In this document: positions 9,304 through 14,952 of the stretch, in pieces | How the letters are laid out: each line of letters begins with the position of its first letter | Numbering within the stretch: position 1 is the stretch's first letter | Source of the DNA: Fidelibacterota bacterium UBA6817 | GTDB lineage: Bacteria > Fidelibacterota > Fidelibacteria > Fidelibacterales > Fidelibacteraceae | Direction of reading: 5' to 3' | NCBI GenBank assembly: GCA_002452555.1 | Contig: DKER01000227.1 | Span: 1-14,952 of the forward strand | Length of the DNA: 14,952 nt | Program-made: the position numbers and the translations under genes | The notes under the pieces: model-generated | What the model was told of the DNA's origin: nothing | Database searches by the model: none | The model's input: only the letters and a program-made list of their open reading frames with translations

Positions 9304-9312
9304 TCCTCCCTT
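9304..9312 (-). promoter_or_regulatory. Ribosome binding site for the TTG start of rpoB
   Basis: The minus strand reads AAGGGAGGA, 6 nt before TTG at 9297-9295. No in-frame ATG or GTG fits the conserved N-terminal block at this distance, so the strong SD supports TTG as the true start. Confidence 0.75.
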
Positions 9313-9337
9313 ATATTATTTCATAAGAAAGAAATAA

Positions 9338-9400
9338 GAGCCATCAGCATGTGAAGATGGCCCATAAATACAACTTTTAATGGCTCAACAGTTGCCATCT
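9338..9400 (-). promoter_or_regulatory. Attenuator-like inverted repeats in the rplL-rpoB spacer
   Basis: The 109-bp spacer holds several related inverted repeats. In transcript order they are: segment 1 AGATGGC (9400-9394), segment 2 GCCAT (9384-9380), segment 3 GCCATCT (9361-9355), and segment 4 GATGGC (9345-9340). Segment 3 with flanking bases pairs with segment 4 to form an 8-bp stem with one G-U pair and a 10-nt loop (9338-9363). It is followed by pyrimidine-rich TTATTTCTTTCTTATG, a poor terminator tail. Segment 1 can pair with segment 2 (5 bp) or perfectly with segment 3 (7 bp), and the latter excludes the 3-4 hairpin. In E. coli this same spacer carries an attenuator and an RNase III site that lower rpoBC expression relative to rplJL. 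A similar role here is inferred from position and structure only. Confidence 0.45.
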
Positions 9401-9406
9401 GTGCAA

Positions 9407-9787
9407 TTATTTCAGTTCTACAGTTGCACCAGCCTCTTCAAGCTGCTTCTTTACTTTTTCTGCTTCTTCTTTCGGTAAAGCTTCTTTGATTGTACTTGGA
9501 ACACCTTCTACGAGGTCTTTAGCTTCTTTGAGACCGAGTGATGTTATTTGGCGGACTTCTTTAATCACATTGATTTTTTTGTCGCCAAAACTTGTCATCA
9601 CAACATCAAATTCTGTTTTTTCCTCAACTTCCTCAGCAGCAGCGGCGGCAGGTGCAGCGGCAACAGCAACAGGAGCAGCAGCTGTAACTCCGAATTTACT
9701 TTCGATCTCTTTGATCAGCTCGGAAATTTCCAGCATATTCGCATTTTCAAGGTATCCTAACACATCGGCACGTGTAACTTCGGCCAT
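9407..9787 (-). CDS. rplL: 50S ribosomal protein L7/L12
   Basis: L7/L12 is the multicopy stalk protein that recruits and stimulates the GTPase factors (EF-G, EF-Tu, IF2). The product is 126 aa. It has an N-terminal dimerisation domain (MAEVTRADVLGYLENANMLE), an Ala/Val/Pro-rich flexible hinge around residues 35-52, and a C-terminal factor-binding domain (EFDVVMTSFGDKKINVIKEV, then LGLKEAKDLVEGVP, ending GATVELK). The ATG at 9787 follows AAGGAGGA at 9796-9803, the strongest SD in the window and fitting a protein needed in several copies per ribosome. Threonine codons are almost all ACA (6 of 7, none ACG), a useful contrast with tuf. It lies 24 bp after rplJ. Confidence 0.98.
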   Translation of the reverse strand: MAEVTRADVLGYLENANMLEISELIKEIESKFGVTAAAPVAVAAAPAAAAAEEVEEKTEFDVVMTSFGDKKINVIKEVRQITSLGLKEAKDLVEGVPSTIKEALPKEEAEKVKKQLEEAGATVELK

Positions 9788-9811
9788 GACTTTCGTCCTC
9801 CTTATCTCGCA

Positions 9812-10339
9812 CTATTGTTTATTTTCTTTTAAAGCATTCAAAACACCCAGAAGATTTCTCATAGGTGCCTGCAGAACTCCAAGGACCTGTTGCATGGGGT
9901 AAGAAATACCGCTCAGGAATTTTGCAATCAGGACTTCACGGGTTGGCAGATCTGCTATTTCATTTATTTTTTCGGATCCGAAGAAATTCCCTTCAAAAAG
10001 AATAGCCTTGACATCGGGTTTACCGAGATCTTTTGTTTCCTTTTTGAACGTATTCAAAACCTTAGCAGGAACAACCGGATCATCTTTTCCGTAGACAAGG
10101 GCAGTTGATCCGGTAAGGAACTGCTTTTTATCTACTGTATATCCGGCTTTTTCCAGGGCAATCTTTACCAGGGTATTCTTCACTACCTGCATACTGATAT
10201 TCTGTTCAAACATCCTTGCACGCAGAGTGTTGATCTGTTCTACATTCAGGCCGAGATAGTCTGCGAAATAAACAGCTTTTGAACTGCTGATATTTTCCGC
10301 GACTTTTCCGACGAGATCAATTTTTACAGATGTTGGCAT
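9812..10339 (-). CDS. rplJ: 50S ribosomal protein L10
   Basis: L10 anchors the L7/L12 dimers to 23S rRNA and L11 at the stalk base. The product is 175 aa. The N-terminal rRNA-binding domain carries SSKAVYFADYLGLNVEQI (about 18-35) and MQVVKNTLVKIAL (about 51-63). The C-terminal helix that binds L7/L12 is seen as MRNLLGVLNALKENKQ. The ATG at 10339 has an SD AGGAG at 10348-10352 that overlaps the rplA stop (TAG); the gap is only 11 bp. The long structured leader that L10-L7/L12 binds for autoregulation in E. coli therefore has no space here. The adjacent rplL is the usual partner. Confidence 0.97.
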   Translation of the reverse strand: MPTSVKIDLVGKVAENISSSKAVYFADYLGLNVEQINTLRARMFEQNISMQVVKNTLVKIALEKAGYTVDKKQFLTGSTALVYGKDDPVVPAKVLNTFKKETKDLGKPDVKAILFEGNFFGSEKINEIADLPTREVLIAKFLSGISYPMQQVLGVLQAPMRNLLGVLNALKENKQ

Positions 10340-10350
10340 TCTCTCATCTC

Positions 10351-11043
10351 CTAGGCTAAGGCTGTTTGCTTTTCGATTTTAATTCCGGGCCCCTGCGTTG
10401 ATGTCAGAGTGATCTTCCGTAAATACAGCCCTTTTGCACTTTGGGGACGGAGTTTGACGAGGGTTGCAATCATTGTTTTAACATTTTCAACGATTTTATC
10501 TTCCTCAAATGAAATCTTTCCGACGCCTACATGGATAATACCGTATTTGTCTACCCGAAAACTGATCTTACCGGATTTACTGTCCTCAACGGCCTGGGTA
10601 ATATCCTGTGTGACCGTACCTGTTTTCGGATTTGGCATGAGGCCGTGAGGACCAAGAACACGTCCCAGTTTACCGATATGGCGCATAACATCCGGTGTGG
10701 CGATTACCACATCAAAGTCAAGCCATCCGCCCTGAATTTTTTCAATATATTCTTCCAGACCGGCATAATCGGCGCCTGCATCCAGAGCTTCTTTAACTTT
10801 TTCACCCTGAGCCAGGACAAGAACCCGTACAACCTTACCGGTTCCATGGGGCAGTATAACCGTTCCGCGAACCATCTGATCCGCATATTTCGGTTCCACT
10901 CCAAGATTTACGCTCAATTCGACAGATTCGTCAAAACGAGCATTCGCTACCTGTTTTAAAAGCTGAATCCCTTCAAGAAGAGGATATTCCTGTTCTCTAT
11001 CCACTTTTTGCAACAGGTCAAGATATCGACGACTTCGTTTCAT
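10351..11043 (-). CDS. rplA: 50S ribosomal protein L1
   Basis: L1 forms the mobile stalk near the E site and in many bacteria represses translation of rplKA by binding their mRNA. The product is 230 aa, the usual length. It starts MKRSRRYLDLLQKVD and shows DESVELSVNLGV near residue 38, VRGTVILPHGTGK near residue 58, the signature LGRVLGPHGLMPNPKTGTVT near residue 126, and GKISFRVDKYGIIHVGVGKI near residue 157. The ATG at 11043 is preceded by AGGAGG at 11056-11061, with a fairly long 12-nt spacing. It follows rplK by 18 bp. No other start fits the conserved N-terminus. Confidence 0.98.
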   Translation of the reverse strand: MKRSRRYLDLLQKVDREQEYPLLEGIQLLKQVANARFDESVELSVNLGVEPKYADQMVRGTVILPHGTGKVVRVLVLAQGEKVKEALDAGADYAGLEEYIEKIQGGWLDFDVVIATPDVMRHIGKLGRVLGPHGLMPNPKTGTVTQDITQAVEDSKSGKISFRVDKYGIIHVGVGKISFEEDKIVENVKTMIATLVKLRPQSAKGLYLRKITLTSTQGPGIKIEKQTALA

Positions 11044-11061
11044 GATATCACTTTGCCTCCT

Positions 11062-11487
11062 CTATCCTTCGACCTGCAAGCCCATACTGCGGGCTGTACC
11101 GGCTATCATTTCCATGGCTGCCTCAACCGTATGTGCATTCAGGTCCTGCATCTTTAATTCAGCGATCTCCTGAAGATCTTTTCGGGAAATCTTCCCCACC
11201 TTTGTCTTATTGGATTCCGGAGATCCTTTTTGGATCTTTGCCGCTTTTTTTAGCAATACTGCCGCAGGAGGGGTTTTGGTAACAAATGTAAAGGACCGGT
11301 CACCATAAACAGTAATAACAACCGGTATAATTAAACCCATTTTATCAGAAGTTCTGGCATTGTATGCCTTACAAAACTCCATGATATTCACCCCGTGCTG
11401 TCCTAAAGCCGGACCCACGGGAGGAGATGGATTTGCCTGTCCTGCAGGGAGTTGCAATTTGATCACAGCAGTAATTTTCTTTGCCAT
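11062..11487 (-). CDS. rplK: 50S ribosomal protein L11
   Basis: L11 binds the GTPase-associated region of 23S rRNA at the stalk base and is needed for RelA activation in E. coli. The product is 141 aa with the N-terminal signature LQLPAGQANPSPPVGPALG (residues 12-30), whose prolines form part of the thiostrepton pocket, then GVNIMEFCKAYNART. The C-terminal rRNA-binding domain ends NAHTVEAAMEMIAGTARSMG. The ATG at 11487 has only a weak SD (TAGG, 11497-11500) made from the nusG stop codon, so coupling to nusG translation is likely. The gap to nusG is 10 bp, leaving no room for a separate L1-binding leader. Confidence 0.98.
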   Translation of the reverse strand: MAKKITAVIKLQLPAGQANPSPPVGPALGQHGVNIMEFCKAYNARTSDKMGLIIPVVITVYGDRSFTFVTKTPPAAVLLKKAAKIQKGSPESNKTKVGKISRKDLQEIAELKMQDLNAHTVEAAMEMIAGTARSMGLQVEG

Positions 11488-11497
11488 GCTTTACAAC

Positions 11498-12025
11498 CTA
11501 TTTTTCTCGTTCAACTTGCAAATAGTCAAGCTCTACCGGCGTTGATCGGCCGAAAATGCTGACCATTATTTTCAATTTCTTTTTTTCTTCATTGATTTCC
11601 TGGACAACGCCGGAAAAATCAACAAAAGGACCGTCAACAATTTTAACGGGGTCACCGATTTCAAAGGGTGTTGCGATAACCTCACGGCCGTCTTTCTTTT
11701 CGACTTCCCCCTGAATACGGCGCACTTCATTTTCAGTCAAAGGCTGAGGTTCACCCTTGGGTCCAACAAAGCTTATAACACCGGAAACATTTTCAACAAA
11801 GAACTTTGTTTCCTTTGTTAATTCCATTTTAATCATGATGTAACCGGGATAAAAAACTTTCACTCGGGAGCGTTTTTTCCCCTCACGCATCTCCACAACA
11901 TTTTCAGTGGGAACCAGAACATCCTCAATAAATTCACTGAGTTTTCTGGCTTCTGCCTCGTAGAGGATCCTTTCTGCTACCTGCCGCTCTTTTCCGGAGA
12001 ATGCTTTTACTGTGTACCATTTCAT
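11498..12025 (-). CDS. nusG: Transcription elongation factor NusG
   Basis: NusG binds the RNA polymerase clamp, affects pausing and Rho termination, and links polymerase to the ribosome. From ATG 12025 it is 175 aa. The N-terminal NGN domain starts MKWYTVKAFSGKERQVA and includes RSRVKVFYPGYIMIKMEL near residue 54. The C-terminal KOW domain contains DPVKIVDGPFVDFSGVVQEI (about 124-143) and ends LDYLQVEREK. I chose ATG over the in-frame GTG at 12037 because family members begin with (M)KWY. Neither start has a convincing SD, which is unusual in this window; ATG lies 17 bp after the secE stop, so reinitiation by coupled ribosomes is possible. The secE-nusG-rplK neighbourhood is the standard one. 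Confidence 0.97.
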   Translation of the reverse strand: MKWYTVKAFSGKERQVAERILYEAEARKLSEFIEDVLVPTENVVEMREGKKRSRVKVFYPGYIMIKMELTKETKFFVENVSGVISFVGPKGEPQPLTENEVRRIQGEVEKKDGREVIATPFEIGDPVKIVDGPFVDFSGVVQEINEEKKKLKIMVSIFGRSTPVELDYLQVEREK

Positions 12026-12042
12026 GATATACGTCACTTATT

Positions 12043-12228
12043 TTAATACAAAATTACATGGACGGATTTTGAGAGGATAAAATCAACAACGAACAAGAAA
12101 ACAACCAACAGCGCGGAAAAAAAGATTACGATCTTTGTTGATCCTTTTAATTCGTCAAAGCTGGGCCATGTAACTTTCTTCATTTCGAATTGAACACTTG
12201 ATAGGAACTCTTTGATTTTTCTTATCAT
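12043..12228 (-). CDS. secE: Preprotein translocase subunit SecE
   Basis: SecE is the essential clamp subunit of the SecYEG channel in the inner membrane. The product is 61 aa, the short single-span form common outside Gammaproteobacteria. A cytoplasmic amphipathic helix (MIRKIKEFLSSVQFEMKKV) is followed by the conserved VTWPSFDEL (residues 19-27) and one membrane segment at about 33-53 (IVIFFSALLVVFLFVVDFIL). The ATG at 12228 has an SD AGAGAGG at 12234-12240 with 5-nt spacing. An upstream in-frame extension reading GVRIPPDLRR is tRNA-Trp sequence read as protein and is rejected. The gene begins 18 bp after the tRNA. Confidence 0.96.
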   Translation of the reverse strand: MIRKIKEFLSSVQFEMKKVTWPSFDELKGSTKIVIFFSALLVVFLFVVDFILSKSVHVILY

Positions 12229-12246
12229 TTTAACCTCTCTTCTTCG

Positions 12247-12319
12247 CAGGTCCGGAGGGATTCGAACCCCCAACTTGCGGTTTTGGAGACCGCTGCTCTG
12301 CCAGTTGAACTACGGACCT
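12247..12319 (-). tRNA. trnW: tRNA-Trp (anticodon CCA)
   Basis: A full cloverleaf can be folded on the minus strand. Acceptor stem AGGTCCG (12319-12313) pairs with CGGACCT (12254-12248), with discriminator G at 12247. The D arm is GTTC/GAGC, the anticodon stem GCGGT/ACCGC, and the 7-nt loop CTCCAAA has CCA at 12286-12284. The variable loop has 5 nt, and the T arm GGGGG-TTCGAAT-CCCTC has one G-U pair. The 3' CCA is not encoded (CGA follows), so CCA must be added after transcription. It sits inside the transcription unit, 13 bp after rpmG and 18 bp before secE, so RNase P and the 3' processing enzymes should cut the polycistronic mRNA here. Confidence 0.97.
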
Positions 12320-12332
12320 TCCGAAAAATACT

Positions 12333-12482
12333 TTATCGGGTTTCTTTATGCACCGTATGCGTCTGACACCAGGGGCAGTATTTTTTAAATTCTACACGAT
12401 TCGGATGTTTTCTTTTGTTTTTCGTTGTCGTGTAGTTTCTGCGTTTGCATTCGTTGCAGGCTAAGATTATTGTATCACGCAT
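12333..12482 (-). CDS. rpmG: 50S ribosomal protein L33 (zinc-binding form)
   Basis: L33 is a small large-subunit protein near the E site. Translating the minus strand from ATG 12482 gives 49 aa starting MRDTIILACNECKRRNYTTT and ending HTVHKETR with TAA. Two CxxC pairs (C9, C12 and C36, C39) form a zinc ribbon, so this is the cysteine-containing C+ form. The SD GAGGA at 12489-12493 is 6 nt upstream. It lies 26 bp after tuf and 13 bp before tRNA-Trp; the order tuf-rpmG-trnW-secE is known from other bacteria. Many genomes keep a second, cysteine-free L33 expressed under zinc limitation; none is visible here. Confidence 0.96.
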   Translation of the reverse strand: MRDTIILACNECKRRNYTTTKNKRKHPNRVEFKKYCPWCQTHTVHKETR

Positions 12483-12508
12483 AATCGGTCCTCAATAATA
12501 GTCTTTCT

Positions 12509-13702
12509 TTATTCAATGATATCGGTAACGACACCGGCACCCACGGTCCGCCCGCCTTCGCGGATGGCGAATCGCAGTTCTTTTTCCATGGCGATGGGAA
12601 CGATCAACTCGACATCAAATGCGATATTGTCGCCCGGCATTACCATCTCTACACCTTCCGGCAGTTCTACGGATCCGGTCACATCGGTTGTCCGAAAATA
12701 AAACTGGGGACGATAACCGCGGACAAACGGTGTATGACGACCGCCTTCTTCCTTCTTCAGGATATATACCTTCGCCTTGAACTTTGTATGGGGGGTGATT
12801 GAACCCGGTTTGGCCAAGACCATACCCCGGCGAAGATATGTCTTATCCACTCCCCGAAGAAGCAAGCCGGCATTGTCGCCTGCCTGACCTTGATCCAGAA
12901 GCTTACGGAACATCTCTACGCCCGTTACAACCGTCTTCTTCGTCTGTTTCTCGATGCCTACGATCTCCACTTCTTCTCCCACGCGTACCAGACCCCGTTC
13001 TATACGGCCGGTTCCTACCGTCCCTCGGCCCGTTATGGAAAATACGTCTTCTATCGGCATCAAAAACGGCTTGTCTATTGCACGGACCGGTTCCGGTATG
13101 AAACTGTCTACCGCGTCCATCAGCTCATAGATGCATTTCGTCTTCTCTTCATCATCCGGATTGTTCAAGGCTTCCAATGCAGATCCGCGGATAATGGGCG
13201 TGTCGTCTCCAGGAAATTCATACTCATCCAACAATTCCCGCAGTTCCATCTCGACCAAGTCCAGAAGCTCAGGATCATCAACCATATCTACCTTGTTCAT
13301 GAATACAACCATAGACGGAACATTTACCTGACGTGCCAGCAATACGTGTTCCCGCGTCTGAGGCATGGGACCGTCTGCTGCACTCACCACCAGTATCGCT
13401 CCATCCATCTGGGCTGCTCCGGTAATCATGTTTTTGATATAATCCGCGTGTCCAGGGCAGTCCACATGTGCATAGTGACGATTGGAGGTCTCATATTCAA
13501 CATGGGCTGTCGCAATCGTGATTCCCCGCTCGCGCTCTTCAGGCGCATTGTCAATACTGTCAAAGGACCGGATCTCCGCGCCGCCTGCCTTTGCCAATAC
13601 ATACGTGATCGCCGCCGTCAACGTCGTCTTGCCATGATCTACATGACCGATCGTTCCGATGTTTACATGCGGCTTCGTTCTCTCAAATTTTTTCTTTGCC
13701 AT
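12509..13702 (-). CDS. tuf: Elongation factor Tu
   Basis: EF-Tu is the GTPase that brings aminoacyl-tRNA to the ribosome. The product is 397 aa. The G domain shows GHVDHGKTT (19-27, G1), the switch I end ERERGITIATAH, DCPGHADY (G3), NKVD (G4) and GSAL (G5). Domain II has GRGTVGTGRIERG, and domain III has EEGGRHTPF and YRPQFYFRTTDVTG. The ATG at 13702 has SD AGGAG at 13711-13715, overlapping the fusA stop, with an 11-bp gap. Codon use is odd: of the first 19 threonines 15 are ACG, while none of the last 9 is. The upstream fusA uses ACG in only about 4 of 22, and rplL in 0 of 7. AAG outnumbers AAA for lysine. This fits gene conversion between tuf copies, transfer, or strong codon selection. Confidence 0.98.
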   Translation of the reverse strand: MAKKKFERTKPHVNIGTIGHVDHGKTTLTAAITYVLAKAGGAEIRSFDSIDNAPEERERGITIATAHVEYETSNRHYAHVDCPGHADYIKNMITGAAQMDGAILVVSAADGPMPQTREHVLLARQVNVPSMVVFMNKVDMVDDPELLDLVEMELRELLDEYEFPGDDTPIIRGSALEALNNPDDEEKTKCIYELMDAVDSFIPEPVRAIDKPFLMPIEDVFSITGRGTVGTGRIERGLVRVGEEVEIVGIEKQTKKTVVTGVEMFRKLLDQGQAGDNAGLLLRGVDKTYLRRGMVLAKPGSITPHTKFKAKVYILKKEEGGRHTPFVRGYRPQFYFRTTDVTGSVELPEGVEMVMPGDNIAFDVELIVPIAMEKELRFAIREGGRTVGAGVVTDIIE

Positions 13703-13713
13703 GAGAAAAACTC

Positions 13714-14952
13714 CTAAATTTTTCCATGAATTTTTTCCAGAATCTTTTCCTGGACGGATGCGGGAACCGGATCATAATGATCAAACTGCATTGTAAAAAC
13801 CGCCCGTCCCTGGGTGATAGATCTCAAGTCAGTTGCGTAACCGAACATTTCTGCCAGGGGAACAAACCCTGACAGGACCTGAGCATCATTCCGCGGCATC
13901 ATACCTTTGATCTGACCGCGGCGGGATGTCAAGTCACCCATTACATCCCCTAAATATTCATCCGGCACAATGACTTCCACTGCCATCATGGGTTCGAGAA
14001 TAATCGGACCCGCTTTTTTTGCAGCTTCCTGTGCAGCCATGGATCCTGCAACCTTGAAAGCCATTTCGGATGAATCCACATCATGGTACGATCCAAAAGT
14101 CAGTTCAACTTTTACATCTTCAAGTGGATAACCTGCCAAAACACCGTTTTGCAGGGCTTCTTTTATTCCTTTATCAATTGAAGGGATGTATTCTTTTGGA
14201 ATGACACCGCCGACAATTTTATTCACAAATTCATATCCTTTGCCTTTGTCATTCGGTCCCATGGTTATAACCACGTGTCCGTACTGACCTTTCCCGCCGG
14301 TTTGACGGACAAATTTCTTGTCAACATCAACTGTTTTGGTAATCGTTTCTTTGTAGGCAACCTGGGGTTTACCTACATGGGCATTGACTTTAAATTCACG
14401 TTTAAGCCGATCTACAATAATTTCCAAATGCAGTTCACCCATACCCCAGACAATGGTTTGACCTGTTTCTTCATTCGTCCGAACCTGGAATGTGGGATCT
14501 TCATCTGCAAGTTTCATCAATCCTTTAAACAAGGCATCCTGATCTGCTTTGGTAGATGGTTCAATGGATACGCTGATAACAGGATCGGGAAAAGACATTT
14601 CTTCAAGAATAACCTGTTTATCTTTATCGCACAGCGTATGACCTGTCCGTGTATCTTTCAAACCGACCACGGCAATAATATCACCGGCAGAAGCGCATTC
14701 AAGATCTTCCCGTTTGTTGGCATGCATCCGCAATATCCGGCCGAATCGTTCACGTTTTCCTGTCATGGAATTCAGGGCAAAATCCCCGGAACAGATTTCT
14801 CCGGAGTAAATACGGATATACGTCAATTTTCCTACATAAGGATCGGTCATGATCTTAAAAGCCAGGGCTGAAAATGGATTGTCCATAGGTGAGCGGGTAA
14901 TATTTTGATTTGTTTTTGGATCCACGCCCCGGATATCCGGTACATCCATAGG
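13714..14952 (-). CDS. fusA: Elongation factor G, C-terminal fragment (cut by the right window edge)
   Basis: 412 codons of an EF-G are present; the 5' part lies beyond the right edge, and the frame is open to the last base. It starts at the domain II border (PMDVPDIRG, E. coli residue about 290). Domain II follows (NPFSALAFKIMTDPYVGKLT), then domain III (GMGELHLEIIVDRLKREF), domain IV with the tip loop TGGKGQYGHV and GGVIPKEYIPSIDKGI, and domain V (PIILEPMMAVEVIVP, GDVMGDLTSRRGQIKGM). The domain IV histidine in FGSYHDVDSS, needed for translocation in E. coli EF-G, is kept, so this looks like a true translocase rather than a degenerate paralogue. It ends with TAG 11 bp before tuf, the classic fusA-tuf pair. 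The missing G domain is the part that the left-edge fragment begins. Confidence 0.96.
   Translation of the reverse strand, partial: PMDVPDIRGVDPKTNQNITRSPMDNPFSALAFKIMTDPYVGKLTYIRIYSGEICSGDFALNSMTGKRERFGRILRMHANKREDLECASAGDIIAVVGLKDTRTGHTLCDKDKQVILEEMSFPDPVISVSIEPSTKADQDALFKGLMKLADEDPTFQVRTNEETGQTIVWGMGELHLEIIVDRLKREFKVNAHVGKPQVAYKETITKTVDVDKKFVRQTGGKGQYGHVVITMGPNDKGKGYEFVNKIVGGVIPKEYIPSIDKGIKEALQNGVLAGYPLEDVKVELTFGSYHDVDSSEMAFKVAGSMAAQEAAKKAGPIILEPMMAVEVIVPDEYLGDVMGDLTSRRGQIKGMMPRNDAQVLSGFVPLAEMFGYATDLRSITQGRAVFTMQFDHYDPVPASVQEKILEKIHGKI

Noticed and set aside
9338..9363. The rplL-rpoB hairpin as a full intrinsic terminator
   Set aside because: The stem is short with a G-U pair, the loop has 10 nt, and the tail is broken by A, C and G. 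rpoB downstream has no evident promoter of its own, so attenuation or processing is more plausible than full termination.
12229..12273. N-terminal extension of secE (GVRIPPDLRR)
   Set aside because: It runs into the T arm and acceptor of tRNA-Trp; the ATG at 12228 has a good SD and fits SecE length.
12890..13717. Long open frame (275 codons) on the plus strand antisense to tuf
   Set aside because: It lies opposite EF-Tu, has no SD or promoter, and its composition follows from tuf's third-position GC bias. EF-Tu on the other strand is certain.
14275..14871. Open frame of 198 codons antisense to the right-hand fusA
   Set aside because: It is a shadow of EF-G domains II-IV, rich in Phe, Cys and His, with no SD.

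Overview
The window is a core bacterial information-processing locus. Every gene I can support lies on the minus strand, so transcription runs from right to left. In transcription order it holds: the C-terminal part of an elongation factor G gene (fusA), tuf, rpmG, tRNA-Trp, secE, nusG, rplK, rplA, rplJ, rplL, rpoB, rpoC, rpsL, rpsG, and the first 69 codons of an EF-G gene that runs off the left edge. It joins the classic 'secE-nusG-rplKAJL-rpoBC' (beta) cluster to the 'rpsL-rpsG-fusA' (str) cluster without interruption.

The organism is probably a Gram-negative-type bacterium. RpoB carries a large insert before its C-terminal catalytic block, and RpoC carries about 186 residues inserted in the trigger loop; both are absent from Firmicutes and Actinobacteria. 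The lengths (RpoB 1271 aa, RpoC about 1437 aa) and the general sequence style recall the Fibrobacterota-Chlorobiota-Bacteroidota (FCB) group and its uncultured relatives. Most genes have a strong Shine-Dalgarno (SD) sequence, which argues against Bacteroidota proper. This placement is an inference from memory of the families and is weak at phylum level.

Right part (12247-14952): EF-G and EF-Tu deliver translocation and aminoacyl-tRNA, followed by L33 and tRNA-Trp. Middle (9407-12228): SecE (translocon), NusG (elongation and antitermination) and the L11, L1, L10 and L7/L12 stalk proteins. Left-centre (1139-9297): the two catalytic RNA polymerase subunits. Left (1-1075): S12, S7 and the start of EF-G. 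Most intergenic gaps are 10-30 bp, and several SD sequences overlap the preceding stop codon, so tight co-transcription and translational coupling are likely. Only two protein-gene spacers are longer: 109 bp between rplL and rpoB, with attenuator-like inverted repeats, and 63 bp between rpoC and rpsL. No stretch over 300 bases lacks a gene.

I see no mobile element, CRISPR array, defence system or unknown gene, and I do not think the window hides an undescribed system. The points worth a second look are: EF-G fragments at both ends (two fusA genes, or one gene reached through an assembly loop across a repeated tuf); TTG starts on both rpoB and rpoC; the alternative hairpins before rpoB; the foreign-looking and possibly mosaic codon use of tuf; and the lack of room for the usual L1 and L10 regulatory leaders.
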